DNA of 64,000 nt from Prochloraceae cyanobacterium PL24a_bin.78. Lineage in GTDB: Bacteria > Cyanobacteriota > Cyanobacteriia > Cyanobacteriales > JANQIW01. A program made the translations under genes and the position numbers. Location: contig JANQIW010000031.1 of the NCBI GenBank assembly GCA_028281945.1, forward strand, positions 20,177 to 84,176. The letters run 5' to 3'. Below, piece by piece: positions 30,518 through 41,188 of the stretch. The notes beneath the pieces were generated by a model, which saw nothing but the letters and a program-made list of their open reading frames with translations, ran no database searches and was not told where the DNA came from. The stretch's first letter is position 1. Each line of letters begins with the position of its first letter.

Positions 30518-31645
30518 TCAATTCTCTAAAGTTAATATTTCCAACACATACTCTCCTTGATTGACTGCTTCATTTTTACCCACATCAAAAATAATGCCAT
30601 TAGTTTGGGCTTGAATGGAGATAGTTTTTGGCATTTGTGTTTTTTCAAAACTCATGATTTGATAAATTTGGCTTCCTGATTGTACTTTTGTTCCTAATGA
30701 TAATCTATTTTTAAGGATTCCTCCGGCTGGGGCATAATATTTTTTAAGATTAGTTTTTCTGATTAATTGAATGGGTTTTGCTTCTAAGTTAAAAGAAGGG
30801 ATATTCAGCATATTTTTATAGACTAGATAATTTTTAATTCCTTGTAAGCCTTTTGCTACAGAAGAGGGATTACTTTCCATGGAAGCACCTAATTCTAAAG
30901 TCCATGATTCGATATCAAATTGAATTTTTTTCCCTAAGATATCTAATTCTTTTTCTAAGGCAAGCCAAGGTTTCATAAAGGCTTCGTCAAAGGCATCTCC
31001 ATCATATTGATTCATTAAGATTCCATATTCTAAACCAAAATATTTGGCACTTTCTTCTCTAGTATTAAAACAATATAAATATTCTAAAGCTTCATTACTA
31101 GAGCTATGAATATCGATAACATAGTTAGCATCTATGGCTAAAGATTGCAAATGATAACGATATTTTTGATGAAAAGGTGTACTACTGGGACTATTAATTT
31201 GTTCTAATTGTTTTTCTAAAGCTAATTTTTCTTTTTGGAGAAAATTGTTTCTAATTTGTTCTGGAGAAAGTTTTGTTTGGGAAAGGGCAAATGATTTTAA
31301 ATCATGACATTCTTTTTGATAATCCCAAAAAATTCGATTCCAATCTTTGCCATCATAACTGTTAAAACGCCCTGTGGAAAAAAAGTGGTTTCGTTGATTA
31401 ACACTAAGGGGATTACAAAGGGGAAGTAACCAAATTTCTCCTATTAGTTGATTTTCTTTTAGCTGGGATAAAAAATCGATTAATTGATAAATAACTGTAT
31501 TACCAACTATTTCGGCTCCGTGGAGATTGGCTTGTATATAGGCTTTTTTCCCTGTTTGTTTGCCAATAAATTTGTAGACGGAAATGGAGAGGTAATTGCC
31601 ACAAGCTAGTTGTAATAAATCGATGGTTTCAATGGAAGGGATCAT
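30518..31645 (-). CDS. succinylglutamate desuccinylase/aspartoacylase-family metallohydrolase
   Basis: AYIQANLHGAEIVGNTVIYQL; IDIHSSSNEALEYLYCF; LTLGTKVQSG-type C-terminal domain. Confidence 0.8.
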   Translation of the reverse strand: MIPSIETIDLLQLACGNYLSISVYKFIGKQTGKKAYIQANLHGAEIVGNTVIYQLIDFLSQLKENQLIGEIWLLPLCNPLSVNQRNHFFSTGRFNSYDGKDWNRIFWDYQKECHDLKSFALSQTKLSPEQIRNNFLQKEKLALEKQLEQINSPSSTPFHQKYRYHLQSLAIDANYVIDIHSSSNEALEYLYCFNTREESAKYFGLEYGILMNQYDGDAFDEAFMKPWLALEKELDILGKKIQFDIESWTLELGASMESNPSSVAKGLQGIKNYLVYKNMLNIPSFNLEAKPIQLIRKTNLKKYYAPAGGILKNRLSLGTKVQSGSQIYQIMSFEKTQMPKTISIQAQTNGIIFDVGKNEAVNQGEYVLEILTLEN

Positions 31646-31691
31646 TTTAGCTCATATAATAAAAACTATTGGTAGAGTTTAACAAATAACT

Positions 31692-32687
31692 ATGACTGAA
31701 AACACAACTCGTCGTAATTTTATTTTAGGGGGAATGGCTACGGTTGGAAGTATTGCTGGTAATTATGTTTTTCAACATACTTCTAATAATGCTTCTAATA
31801 GTTCTGTTTCTGATAATTATATTTCTAAGATTTCTTCTACAATGCCAGAAAGAATCTTGGGTAATACTGGTTTATCTCTTCCTATTTTTGGTTTAGGAGG
31901 TGCGGGAAAAACCCCTTTATCTAGTTCTAGAATGGAAAAAGAGTCTATCGCTATTATAGAAGCTGCTTTAAGGCAAGGTGTTCGTTATTTTGATACGGCT
32001 GCTAGTTATGGCCCTAGTGAGTCTTATTTGGGTAAGGTTTTACCTCAATATCGGGATGATGTGTTTTTGGCTAGTAAAACTGGTGGGCGGGATAGAGATG
32101 GCGCATGGCGAGATTTGGAGCGATCGTTGAAACGTTTAAATACTGATTATCTTGATCTTTGGCAATTTCACCATGTTTCTTTTGATGAAGAATTAGATCA
32201 AATTTTTAGTTCTCAAGGGGCAATTGTTGCCATGGAGGAGGCTAAGGAACAAAAGTTGATTAAATATTGTGGTATTACAGGCCATCATGAACCGGCGGTG
32301 ATTGCTAATGGTTTAAATCGTTATCCATTTGATACCACATTAGTATCAATTAATGCTGCTGATATCCATCATCCTCGCCCTTTTATTCCTACAGTTTTAC
32401 CATTAGCTAAGAGGAGAAATATTGGGGTGATTGCTATGAAAGTTCCTGCTTATGGACGTTTATTTAAACCTGGGGTTTTGGATGGAATGGATCAGGCGAT
32501 GGGTTATGTTTTGTCTTTGTCTGGGGTTCATTGTTGTATTATTGCTGCTGAAACGGTAGAACAGTTGGAGTTTAATGTTAGAGTGGCTAAAGCTTTTCAA
32601 CCTCTGAATTCTCAGGAGATGGCTTTTATTGAAAAACTTACGGCTAATGCTTGGCAAGATAATACTTTTTTCCGTCGTTGGACTTAA
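31692..32687 (+). CDS. aldo/keto reductase with N-terminal Tat-like signal
   Basis: TTRRNFILGGMATVGSIAG; ILGNTGLSLPIFGLGGAG; GVRYFDTAASYGPSESYLGKVL. Confidence 0.88.
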   Translation: MTENTTRRNFILGGMATVGSIAGNYVFQHTSNNASNSSVSDNYISKISSTMPERILGNTGLSLPIFGLGGAGKTPLSSSRMEKESIAIIEAALRQGVRYFDTAASYGPSESYLGKVLPQYRDDVFLASKTGGRDRDGAWRDLERSLKRLNTDYLDLWQFHHVSFDEELDQIFSSQGAIVAMEEAKEQKLIKYCGITGHHEPAVIANGLNRYPFDTTLVSINAADIHHPRPFIPTVLPLAKRRNIGVIAMKVPAYGRLFKPGVLDGMDQAMGYVLSLSGVHCCIIAAETVEQLEFNVRVAKAFQPLNSQEMAFIEKLTANAWQDNTFFRRWT

Positions 32688-32881
32688 GGTGATGGATAAT
32701 TGATCATAAATTTTTGATGTTTAATCATTTATTATGTCTAAGATTATTGAGGAAAATTGAGGAAAGATGATCAACTTTTTTTCTATTTATATTTCTATAT
32801 TTTGTTTTGATAGATCTTATCTTTTTTTTACTAATTTTTCTATTGACTATTTGTTTTTTTCTTGAGGCAATTTAAATTTTT

Positions 32882-34318
32882 ATGATGTCTATTTTTAACT
32901 ATCCAATTATTACATTTGGAGAATATAATATCTCGCTTTTTTTAATTATTAAAATTCTGTTTTATTTTTTAATTCTGTTCTTTTTAACTAAGCTTTTTAA
33001 AAAGTTATTGAATGATTTTTTCTTACATAAGTTTGGCTTAGATTTGGGGAATAAAGAGGCTATTTCTACTATTGCTAGTTATTTTTTTGCGATTATAGGA
33101 TTTGTCATTATTTTACAAATTAATGGTTTTAATCTTTCTTCTTTAGCAGTGGTAGCTGGGGGCTTAGGAATAGGGATTGGTTTTGCTTTACAAGAAATAA
33201 TTCAAAATTTTATTAGTGGTTTGGTTATTTTGTTTAATCGAATTATTAAAATTAATGATTTTGTGGAATTTGGAGATGGAGAGTCGGAATATTATCTCAA
33301 TATGAAAGGAACAATTACTAAGATTTCTCCTCTATTTACTATTATGAAAACTAAGGATGGAGGCAATCTGATTATTCCTAATAGTTATTTGGTAGAACGT
33401 CCTATTTTAAATTGGAATTATGAAGGAAATGAAAAACGTTTAGAATTTAAACTGAAGGTAAGTCAAGGAATTGATGTTGTTTTTTTAACTGAGACGGTTT
33501 TAAATACTGTTTATCAAGAAAGAAGGGTGTTAAATCAACCTTTACCAAAATTATTTTTCCAAGAATTTTGCGAAGATTATTTAGTTTTTAATCTGGATAT
33601 TTGGATTGATGACATGGAACAAGAAGAGGAAATTAGAAGTTCTTTAAATTATGCTCTTAACTATAATTTATATCAAAAAGAATTAGAAAAACGTCGTCAA
33701 GTTGATGAATTAATCTTAGTAGATACAGGAGATGAAACAACTCAATTTCAAATTAAAAAAACTGATAAAGTTAACAATAGTCCTGAAAATGCCCAAAAAA
33801 ATTTAATTATTAGTGATTTATTAAAAGAGGTTAAATACTTTGAAAAGTTTACTCCGTTAGAATTGCGTCAATTAATAGAAATAGGATACCGTCAAAAGTT
33901 AAAACCTTCAGAAATTTTGTTTAATGAGGGAGATGAGGGGGATGCTTTTTATATTATTTTATCTGGTTCTGTTGAAGTCTTTCTTCCGAAATTAGAAAAA
34001 CAATTAGTAATTCTTCATAGTGGTTCTTTTTTTGGGGAATTATCATTAATTTTAGGTCTTCCTCGCACTGCTTCTGTTAGGGCTTTAGAAAATACTATTT
34101 TATTTGCTATTGTTAAACCAGCTTTTGAACAATTGTTACAACAATACCCTGAGTTAACAGATGTAATTATTTCAGAGTTAGAAAAACATCAAACAGAATT
34201 GGCTGAGCGTCAAGTACAACTTAGAGAAATGGGATTATTAGATCGAGATGAGGATGATACTAATTTGGTGGATTGGATTGGTAAACGCTTTAAAAAATTG
34301 TTTGATTTGGAACTATAA
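32882..34318 (+). CDS. MscS-type mechanosensitive channel with C-terminal cyclic-nucleotide-binding domain
   Basis: AGGLGIGIGFALQEIIQNFISGLVILFNRIIKINDFVE; cNMP fold NEGDEGDAFYIILSGSVEVF...GSFFGELSLILGLPRTASVRA. Confidence 0.9.
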   Translation: MMSIFNYPIITFGEYNISLFLIIKILFYFLILFFLTKLFKKLLNDFFLHKFGLDLGNKEAISTIASYFFAIIGFVIILQINGFNLSSLAVVAGGLGIGIGFALQEIIQNFISGLVILFNRIIKINDFVEFGDGESEYYLNMKGTITKISPLFTIMKTKDGGNLIIPNSYLVERPILNWNYEGNEKRLEFKLKVSQGIDVVFLTETVLNTVYQERRVLNQPLPKLFFQEFCEDYLVFNLDIWIDDMEQEEEIRSSLNYALNYNLYQKELEKRRQVDELILVDTGDETTQFQIKKTDKVNNSPENAQKNLIISDLLKEVKYFEKFTPLELRQLIEIGYRQKLKPSEILFNEGDEGDAFYIILSGSVEVFLPKLEKQLVILHSGSFFGELSLILGLPRTASVRALENTILFAIVKPAFEQLLQQYPELTDVIISELEKHQTELAERQVQLREMGLLDRDEDDTNLVDWIGKRFKKLFDLEL

Positions 34319-34594
34319 ATATTGTATTTTAAGCTACTATTTTTGTTGTGTAGTTCAACTTTTAAAACATTAAATAATAACAGATATTTTTGAAAACCGA
34401 AAGAAATATTACTAAAAAATTTTTAATTTAAAATCTTCCATGATTCAGAATAAATTTAATTAAATTTTAACAATAATAAAAAAAAGCAAAAATTTTCTCC
34501 AAAAAACATTTTTTAATTTATTTTTTACAAGAAATTCAATTAGATCAAGCTAACCTTAAGGTGAATTCTCTATTTTTAAGAAGCAGAAAGTAAT

Positions 34595-36019
34595 ATGGCT
34601 CCTAGAACTTTTGGTGTAATTGGTTTAGCGGTAATGGGGGAAAACTTAGCCCTCAATGTAGAAAGCCGTGGATTTCCCATCGCAGTTTACAACCGTACAG
34701 AAACAAAAACTAAAGAATTTATGGAAAAGCGAGCAGTTGGCAAAGATGTCAAAGCTGCTTATAGCATAGAGGAATTTGTTAAGATCCTAGAACGTCCTCG
34801 CAAAATCTTAGTGATGGTAAAAGCAGGGGGACCTGTTGATAAGGTGATCCAACAACTTAAGCCTTTACTTGAAGAAGGGGATATGATTATCGATGGTGGT
34901 AATTCTCTCTACGATGATACAGAAAGACGTACTAACGAGTTAGAAGCTAGTAAATTAGGCTTTGTTGGTATGGGTGTTAGTGGTGGTGAAGAAGGTGCTC
35001 TTAATGGTCCTAGTTTAATGCCTGGTGGTACTAAAGCATCTTATGATTATTTAGAACCAATTTTGACTAAAATCGCTGCTCAAGTGGATGATGGTCCTTG
35101 TGTGACTTTTATCGGACCTCGTGGGGCTGGTCATTATGTGAAAATGGTTCACAATGGTATTGAATATGGCGATATGCAGCTTATTGCTGAGGCATATGAT
35201 ATTCTTAAGAATGGTTTAGGTTTAACTAATGAAGAGCTTCATGAAGTTTTTGCTGAATGGAATAAAACTGATGAGCTTAATTCTTTCTTGATCGAAATTA
35301 CTACTGATATTTTTAAGTATGTTGATAAGCAGTCAAATACTCATTTAGTAGATTTAATTCTAGATTCTGCTGGACAAAAAGGGACTGGACGTTGGACTGT
35401 TGTGACTTCTTTGGAATTAGGTGTTCCTATTCCTACTATCTATGCGGCAGTAAATGCTAGGGTAATGTCTTCTTATAAGGAAGAGCGTATTGAAGCTTCT
35501 AAACAAATAAGTGGACCAGATGGTCATATCGTTGCTTTACAAAACAAAAAGGCATTTATTTCTAAGGTACGTGATGCTTTATATTGTTCTAAGATGTGTT
35601 CTTATGCTCAAGGTATGGCTCTTTTAGGTAAGGCTTCTAAAGAATATAACTATGAATTGAATTTGGCTGAAATCGCTCGGATTTGGAAGGGTGGTTGTAT
35701 TATTCGTGCCGGTTTCTTAGATAAGATTAAGAATGCTTATAATGAAAATCCAGAGTTACCTAACCTTCTTTTGGCTTCTGAATTTAAGCAAACAATTGTC
35801 GATCGTCAGGAAGCTTGGCGTGAAGTTTTGGTAATGGCTAATACTTTGGGTATTGCTGTTCCTGCTTTTAGTGCTTCTTTGGATTATTTTGATTCTTACC
35901 GTCGTTCTCGTCTACCTCAAAATCTTACTCAGGCTCAACGTGATTTCTTTGGTGCTCATACTTACGAACGCATTGATCGTCCAAGAGGGGAATTCTTCCA
36001 CACTGAATGGGCTAAGTAA
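34595..36019 (+). CDS. gnd: 6-phosphogluconate dehydrogenase, decarboxylating
   Basis: FGVIGLAVMGENLALNVESRGF, IIDGGNSLYDDTERR, GMGVSGGEEGALNGPSLMPGG, GRWTVVTSLELGVPIPTI. Confidence 0.97.
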   Translation: MAPRTFGVIGLAVMGENLALNVESRGFPIAVYNRTETKTKEFMEKRAVGKDVKAAYSIEEFVKILERPRKILVMVKAGGPVDKVIQQLKPLLEEGDMIIDGGNSLYDDTERRTNELEASKLGFVGMGVSGGEEGALNGPSLMPGGTKASYDYLEPILTKIAAQVDDGPCVTFIGPRGAGHYVKMVHNGIEYGDMQLIAEAYDILKNGLGLTNEELHEVFAEWNKTDELNSFLIEITTDIFKYVDKQSNTHLVDLILDSAGQKGTGRWTVVTSLELGVPIPTIYAAVNARVMSSYKEERIEASKQISGPDGHIVALQNKKAFISKVRDALYCSKMCSYAQGMALLGKASKEYNYELNLAEIARIWKGGCIIRAGFLDKIKNAYNENPELPNLLLASEFKQTIVDRQEAWREVLVMANTLGIAVPAFSASLDYFDSYRRSRLPQNLTQAQRDFFGAHTYERIDRPRGEFFHTEWAK

Positions 36020-36339
36020 GTTTTAGCTTATAGATTTCTTCATACTCCCTCTGATTAATTTCGGGGGGTTTTGTTTTATTCTTGGTGTATTTGTTGATCA
36101 CATTCTTTTTTTATATCAATTTTCTAAAACGATGATAGAGTTAAAGGGATCCAAAACCTAGTGAATTAATTTTCAAAAGTAATTTCTCAAGTAGATAAAA
36201 TTAAAAATATTTGAAGTAATAAATAGTTGCATAATATTTAAAATATTTTAACATCAGCAATATTAATATAATAATAAGATTAGATCATCATTATCAGCTA
36301 CAAATAATCTACAAATAATATTAATATAATTTTTTACCC

Positions 36340-37863
36340 ATGGAACAAGAAAATAACCAAAAAGAACAAAATGTATCTATTTCTGCAACAGACGAAATAG
36401 ACGAAATACAAGAAATAGAAGAAATAGAAGAAGAATATCTTGAATCACGGGAAAATTCAGCCAAAAAAAAATCTTTGATATTACCTTTAGTATTCTTTAT
36501 TTTAGTCGCAATAGTAATAGGCATAATTTTTAGAACCTTATCATCCCAAAACGAAAAGGAAGATTCATCTACCACGGAAACAACTGAAACCATTGAACAA
36601 GCCCAATTACCCGTAAGAGTTGTAGAAGTAAGTAAACAACCAATTCAAGAATGGGTATTTGCTGATGGATATGTAAGTGCTGTTGATAAAAGACATCTGA
36701 TCTTTGAAACCGATGGCACTATAACCTATATGAAAAAAGTTGATGGGAGAGAATTGCGAGAGGGAGATTTGGTAAAAAAAGGTGAAGTATTAGCCAGACT
36801 CGATCGCCGTAAATCCGATGCCGATTTAACCGTCAGTCTAGCAACCCAATTAGAAGCCAAAAACCAAGTTTTAGCAGCCCAAGCCCAACTCAGACAAGCT
36901 GAACAAAGTTTAATTCAAAGTCAAGCAGAATTAGAAAAAGCCAAAACTGAATTAGCTTTTGCAGAAGCTGATTACATTCGTTATAAAGAATTAGGTGAAC
37001 AAGGTGCAATTCAATTAAGAGATGTGGAAGTTAAGAAAACAGAATATGATAACGCCTTAGCTAATCTTAAAGTGGCAGAAGCTGAAGTCAAATCTATGGA
37101 AGTCAGTATAGAAACTGCTCAAACTGAATTAGAAATTGCTGAATCAGGGGTAAAAAAAGCCACTGCTGAATTAGACAAAACTAAAGTCGATCGAGAAGAT
37201 TATGAAATAGTAGCTCCTTTTACCGGTATAATATCCCATTTAAATATTAGAGATGGGGAATATTGGGATACCCAAAGAGTACAAGCTTCTTCAGTTGATT
37301 ATCAAACTATTACTGAACAAGTTCCTATCATTATCACACCATTAGACAGTGAATTTGATGTGTATGTATCCATTCCTCCTTTCCAAGGAAATTCAGTTTC
37401 TCCAAGACAAAGGGCAATAATTGCCTTAGATGAAAGCGGTAGAAATGTTTCTGGTTTAAAAAATCCCACAAATGATCCCACAAAGAATGCAGATGCTACA
37501 GGAAGAGTATTTTCTGTAAGTCCTTCCGTTTCTCCAGGAGAGCGATCGGTAAATGTCAGAATTAGAGTTCCATCGGGATTTAGATCTCTAAAAGATGGAG
37601 CAAGAGTTTCTGCTTGGATTGCAGTGAAAGATAATTCTAATACCGAAGTAATTCCTAGCAATGCCTTAATCTTTCGCGACGGCAATCCTCATGTATTCGT
37701 TGTGAATCGAGATCAAGGTATTGTGGAAAAAAGAGAAGTAGAATTAGGGATTGAAGGATTTTCCAGCTGGGAAATTATTAGTGGAGTGAGAACAGGAGAA
37801 TTAGTAGTAACTGATGGGAAAGATCGTCTAGTAGATGGTGCTCCTATTACCATTGTGAAATAA
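36340..37863 (+). CDS. RND efflux periplasmic adaptor subunit
   Basis: HlyD/MFP architecture: single N-terminal TM, lipoyl-like and coiled-coil repeats, EIVAPFTGIISHLNIRDGEY. Confidence 0.88.
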   Translation: MEQENNQKEQNVSISATDEIDEIQEIEEIEEEYLESRENSAKKKSLILPLVFFILVAIVIGIIFRTLSSQNEKEDSSTTETTETIEQAQLPVRVVEVSKQPIQEWVFADGYVSAVDKRHLIFETDGTITYMKKVDGRELREGDLVKKGEVLARLDRRKSDADLTVSLATQLEAKNQVLAAQAQLRQAEQSLIQSQAELEKAKTELAFAEADYIRYKELGEQGAIQLRDVEVKKTEYDNALANLKVAEAEVKSMEVSIETAQTELEIAESGVKKATAELDKTKVDREDYEIVAPFTGIISHLNIRDGEYWDTQRVQASSVDYQTITEQVPIIITPLDSEFDVYVSIPPFQGNSVSPRQRAIIALDESGRNVSGLKNPTNDPTKNADATGRVFSVSPSVSPGERSVNVRIRVPSGFRSLKDGARVSAWIAVKDNSNTEVIPSNALIFRDGNPHVFVVNRDQGIVEKREVELGIEGFSSWEIISGVRTGELVVTDGKDRLVDGAPITIVK

Positions 37864-37909
37864 AGTAAAACTTCTATCAAAAAAATTATAACAAAAATAA
37901 TAGAAAATT

Positions 37910-40900
37910 ATGACACAAATAGAGAGCCAAAAAGAGAATACTAATCTCTTGCAGAATGAAGAAAAACCTATAATAAAAGTAACCCCCGTTACTAAATTCT
38001 TCTTTCTCAAGCCAATTCTTGGGATTTTACTCTGTATGCTGATGATAGTTGGTGGACTAATTGGGTTTACTCAAATTGTCAAAGAAGGAGATCCAGACAT
38101 CGAACAAGCCAGAGCAAGTATTACCACTATTTGGGAAGGAGCAGATCCAGAAACCATTGAAAATCAGATTACTGATGAACTGGAAAAAGAACTCAAATCA
38201 ATGAAGGGACTAAAAAATATTAGTAGTGCTTCATTTGAAAGTCAATCAAGAATTAATATAGAATTTGTCGCTGAAGCCGATGTGTTAGAATCCATTGCCT
38301 TAACAAGGGCAGAAGTTGATGAAGCCAAGCCAGAATTACCAACAGAAGCCGAAGAACCAAAAGTTACACAAGTATCTGTACAAGACACTCCAATCCTCAC
38401 AATTGGTTTATTTGGAGATCTCGATCCCGCTGTTATGAGTCGAGCAGCCGAAGATATACAAGAAATCCTTGAAAAAGTTCCCAATGTTAGAGAAGTAGAT
38501 TTGGCAGGGAAAAGAGAAGAAGTAATTCACATTCAACTAAATTTAACTAGAATGAGAATTTTAGGGATAGCCCCCACTCAAGTTGCTGATGCAATCCAAA
38601 ATGGCAACCAAGATACTCCTTGGGATCGGATCGAAGATGATGGTATTGGAAGTCAATTACGCTTTTACGGGAGATTTCGGACTCTAGAAGATTTACGCAA
38701 CTTACCCGTAGCTCGTTTAGGTGATACAGAAAGGCGTGTAGTACGATTAAATGAAGTAGCTCAAGTAAGAAGAGATTTAGAAAAAGAAGAAAACAGGGCA
38801 AATTTAAGTGTTGAAGGTGGAGAATTTAAACCAGCAGTGGTGGTGGATATCGTAAAAGTTCCCGGAGCAGATACCATTCAAATAATCGATGATTGTTTAA
38901 AAACCATAGAAGAGACCACCAAAAATCCTGGAATTTGGCCTTTTGGCATGAAATATAAAGTGATTAATACCGATAAAGATGAGATTCAAGCAGATTTAGC
39001 CAATGTATTTAATAATGTGTGGCAGGGAGTTTTAGGAGTTTTTATCGTTCTTTTAATAGCTTTAACATGGAGAGAAGCAATTATTGCCGGATTATCAATT
39101 CCACTGACATTTTTAGGGGCATTAGCAATTATATATCTATTGGGTTTTAGCCTCAATACAATGGTACAAATCGGGATGATTTTATCCTTAGGTTTGTTGG
39201 TGGATGTATTTATTCTGATGATGGAAGGAATGCACGATGGTATTTTTGTTGAAGGTTTAAGTTGGGAACAAGCCGCTCTCAAAACTGTTAAAACTTATGC
39301 TTTACCTGCATTTACAGGACAGTTAACTACCATTTTAGCTTTGGCTCCTTTGGCAGCAATTAGCGGTACTATGGGTAAATTTGTTCGTTTGATTCCTATT
39401 TCTGCCGTGACTTGTTTGCTATTGAGTTATGGAATTTCATTGTTGGTGGATATTCCTTTATCTCGTCTATTATTAGGTAAGATAGAAGGGAAAGGTAAAA
39501 AAACTTGGATGGATAAAATTACAGAAGTTGCTTCCGATAATTTTACTAACTGGACTTTAGCATTTACCATACCTAATAAAACTATATCTCGATTTTGGAT
39601 TTTGGTAGCCCTTGGATTATTTGTATTTAGCACAATTTTAGTGGGAACAGTACCCAGTACCTTATTTCCCGATGGAGATGAAAGAAAAATGAGTGTAAAT
39701 ATCGAATTATCTCCGAATACAACTTTAGAAAGTTCACAAATTGTCGCTGATGATATCGGTGACATACTAAGAAGTAAAGATTATTTAGAAAGTGTAGTTC
39801 AATTAGTAGGTCAAAGGAGTAATTTTGTCACAGAAAGCGGCATTAAACCCAATGACGGTGACTATTTAGTAGGATTTACAGCAGTTTTTAAACCATTAAA
39901 TCAGCGAGAAAAATATTCTTTTGAATACGATCAAGAATTAAGAAACGATTTAAATCAGGCAATTCGTAAATATCCAGGGTCATCTTTAACGTTAAATATT
40001 CCCACTTCTGGTGAAGGTGGTGATCCCATCGAATTAGAAATAACTGGTTCTGATATGGCAGAATTAAGGCGTATATCTAAAGAAGTTCAGCAAGTAGTTA
40101 GAGAAATCCCCGGTAGTTTAGACGTTAGAGACGATTTAGGAACTTTGCAAAGAGATATCAAGCTTCGCCCTCGTCGAGAAGCCATTGATTTTTACGATTT
40201 AACTCCAGGAGATATTGCTTCTCAAGGAAGGTACATAATGACTGATAGTGATATAGGAGATTTTCCCCTTGGTGGAGGAGAAGAGGATTTAGAAATGCGC
40301 TTGAGCACCCAATGGCCCTCTCGTAATGGCGCAATTGGTGGACCCACCACTAAAGAAGAATTAATCCAAACTCGTTTTATCACCCCTTCAGGAGCGGTAA
40401 TTTCAGGAGGAGAAATATTAGAATTTGAATCTGGAGAAGCACCAATTTCCATTACACACCAAGATGGAGAACGCACCGTTACGGTTTTGTCTAAAACCCA
40501 AGGGCGCACAGTAGGGCAGATTTGGCAGGATTTAGAACCAAAACTCCAATCTATGGCCCAGACTTGGCCTCGTGGATATTCCTACAAATTGGCAGGAGAG
40601 GCGGAAACTCAAGGGGAAACTTTTGCCTCCGCAGGGCAAATGGCTATAGTGGCAATCTTCTTAGTATTTGCAGTATTGGTACTTCAGTTTAGTTCTTTTA
40701 CTCAGCCATTGATTATTATGATGAGTATACCGTTGGCTTTGATTGGTACTTTTACAGGGTTTTTCTTATTTCAAATTCCCATATCTTTTCCAGCAGTGAT
40801 CGGGATTATTTCACTGACGGGAATAGTGGTTAACGATGCCATCGTCATGGTAGAGACTATGAACAATTTTCGAGAAAAAGGAATGGATATCCGTCATGCT

Positions 40901-41107
40901 GCTGCTAATGGTGTTGCTGCTCGTTTGCGCCCCATTTTAACTACTAGTATTACTACCATTGTTGGGGTGATTCCTTTGGCATTAAGCGATCCTACTTGGT
41001 TTCCACTAGCTAGTGCTATTGGTTTTGGCTTGGTAGCTTCTACTATCATTGCTTTATTCATAATTCCTTGCTTGTATTTACAATTAACATCTTCTGTTAA
41101 TAATTAA
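37910..41107 (+). CDS. RND-family efflux permease (AcrB/HAE type)
   Basis: 1065 aa; two TM bundles; EGDPDIEQARASITTIWEGADPETIENQITDELE; LSLGLLVDVFILMMEGM; GIVVNDAIVMVETMNNFREKGMDIRHAA. Confidence 0.93.
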   Translation: MTQIESQKENTNLLQNEEKPIIKVTPVTKFFFLKPILGILLCMLMIVGGLIGFTQIVKEGDPDIEQARASITTIWEGADPETIENQITDELEKELKSMKGLKNISSASFESQSRINIEFVAEADVLESIALTRAEVDEAKPELPTEAEEPKVTQVSVQDTPILTIGLFGDLDPAVMSRAAEDIQEILEKVPNVREVDLAGKREEVIHIQLNLTRMRILGIAPTQVADAIQNGNQDTPWDRIEDDGIGSQLRFYGRFRTLEDLRNLPVARLGDTERRVVRLNEVAQVRRDLEKEENRANLSVEGGEFKPAVVVDIVKVPGADTIQIIDDCLKTIEETTKNPGIWPFGMKYKVINTDKDEIQADLANVFNNVWQGVLGVFIVLLIALTWREAIIAGLSIPLTFLGALAIIYLLGFSLNTMVQIGMILSLGLLVDVFILMMEGMHDGIFVEGLSWEQAALKTVKTYALPAFTGQLTTILALAPLAAISGTMGKFVRLIPISAVTCLLLSYGISLLVDIPLSRLLLGKIEGKGKKTWMDKITEVASDNFTNWTLAFTIPNKTISRFWILVALGLFVFSTILVGTVPSTLFPDGDERKMSVNIELSPNTTLESSQIVADDIGDILRSKDYLESVVQLVGQRSNFVTESGIKPNDGDYLVGFTAVFKPLNQREKYSFEYDQELRNDLNQAIRKYPGSSLTLNIPTSGEGGDPIELEITGSDMAELRRISKEVQQVVREIPGSLDVRDDLGTLQRDIKLRPRREAIDFYDLTPGDIASQGRYIMTDSDIGDFPLGGGEEDLEMRLSTQWPSRNGAIGGPTTKEELIQTRFITPSGAVISGGEILEFESGEAPISITHQDGERTVTVLSKTQGRTVGQIWQDLEPKLQSMAQTWPRGYSYKLAGEAETQGETFASAGQMAIVAIFLVFAVLVLQFSSFTQPLIIMMSIPLALIGTFTGFFLFQIPISFPAVIGIISLTGIVVNDAIVMVETMNNFREKGMDIRHAAANGVAARLRPILTTSITTIVGVIPLALSDPTWFPLASAIGFGLVASTIIALFIIPCLYLQLTSSVNN

Positions 41108-41165
41108 CCAGAAATTTTTGGTTAAGGAAACATAAAGGACATGAACTACCCCACCTCTGGAGACG

Positions 41166-41188
41166 AGACGCCGCGCGGCCGCGCGTCT
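41166..41188. repeat. GC-only palindrome at the tnpB 3' end (candidate transposon right-end/omegaRNA hairpin)
   Basis: agacgCCGCGCGGCCGCGCGtct with a 14-bp perfect palindrome CGCGCGGCCGCGCG at 41172-41185. Confidence 0.75.
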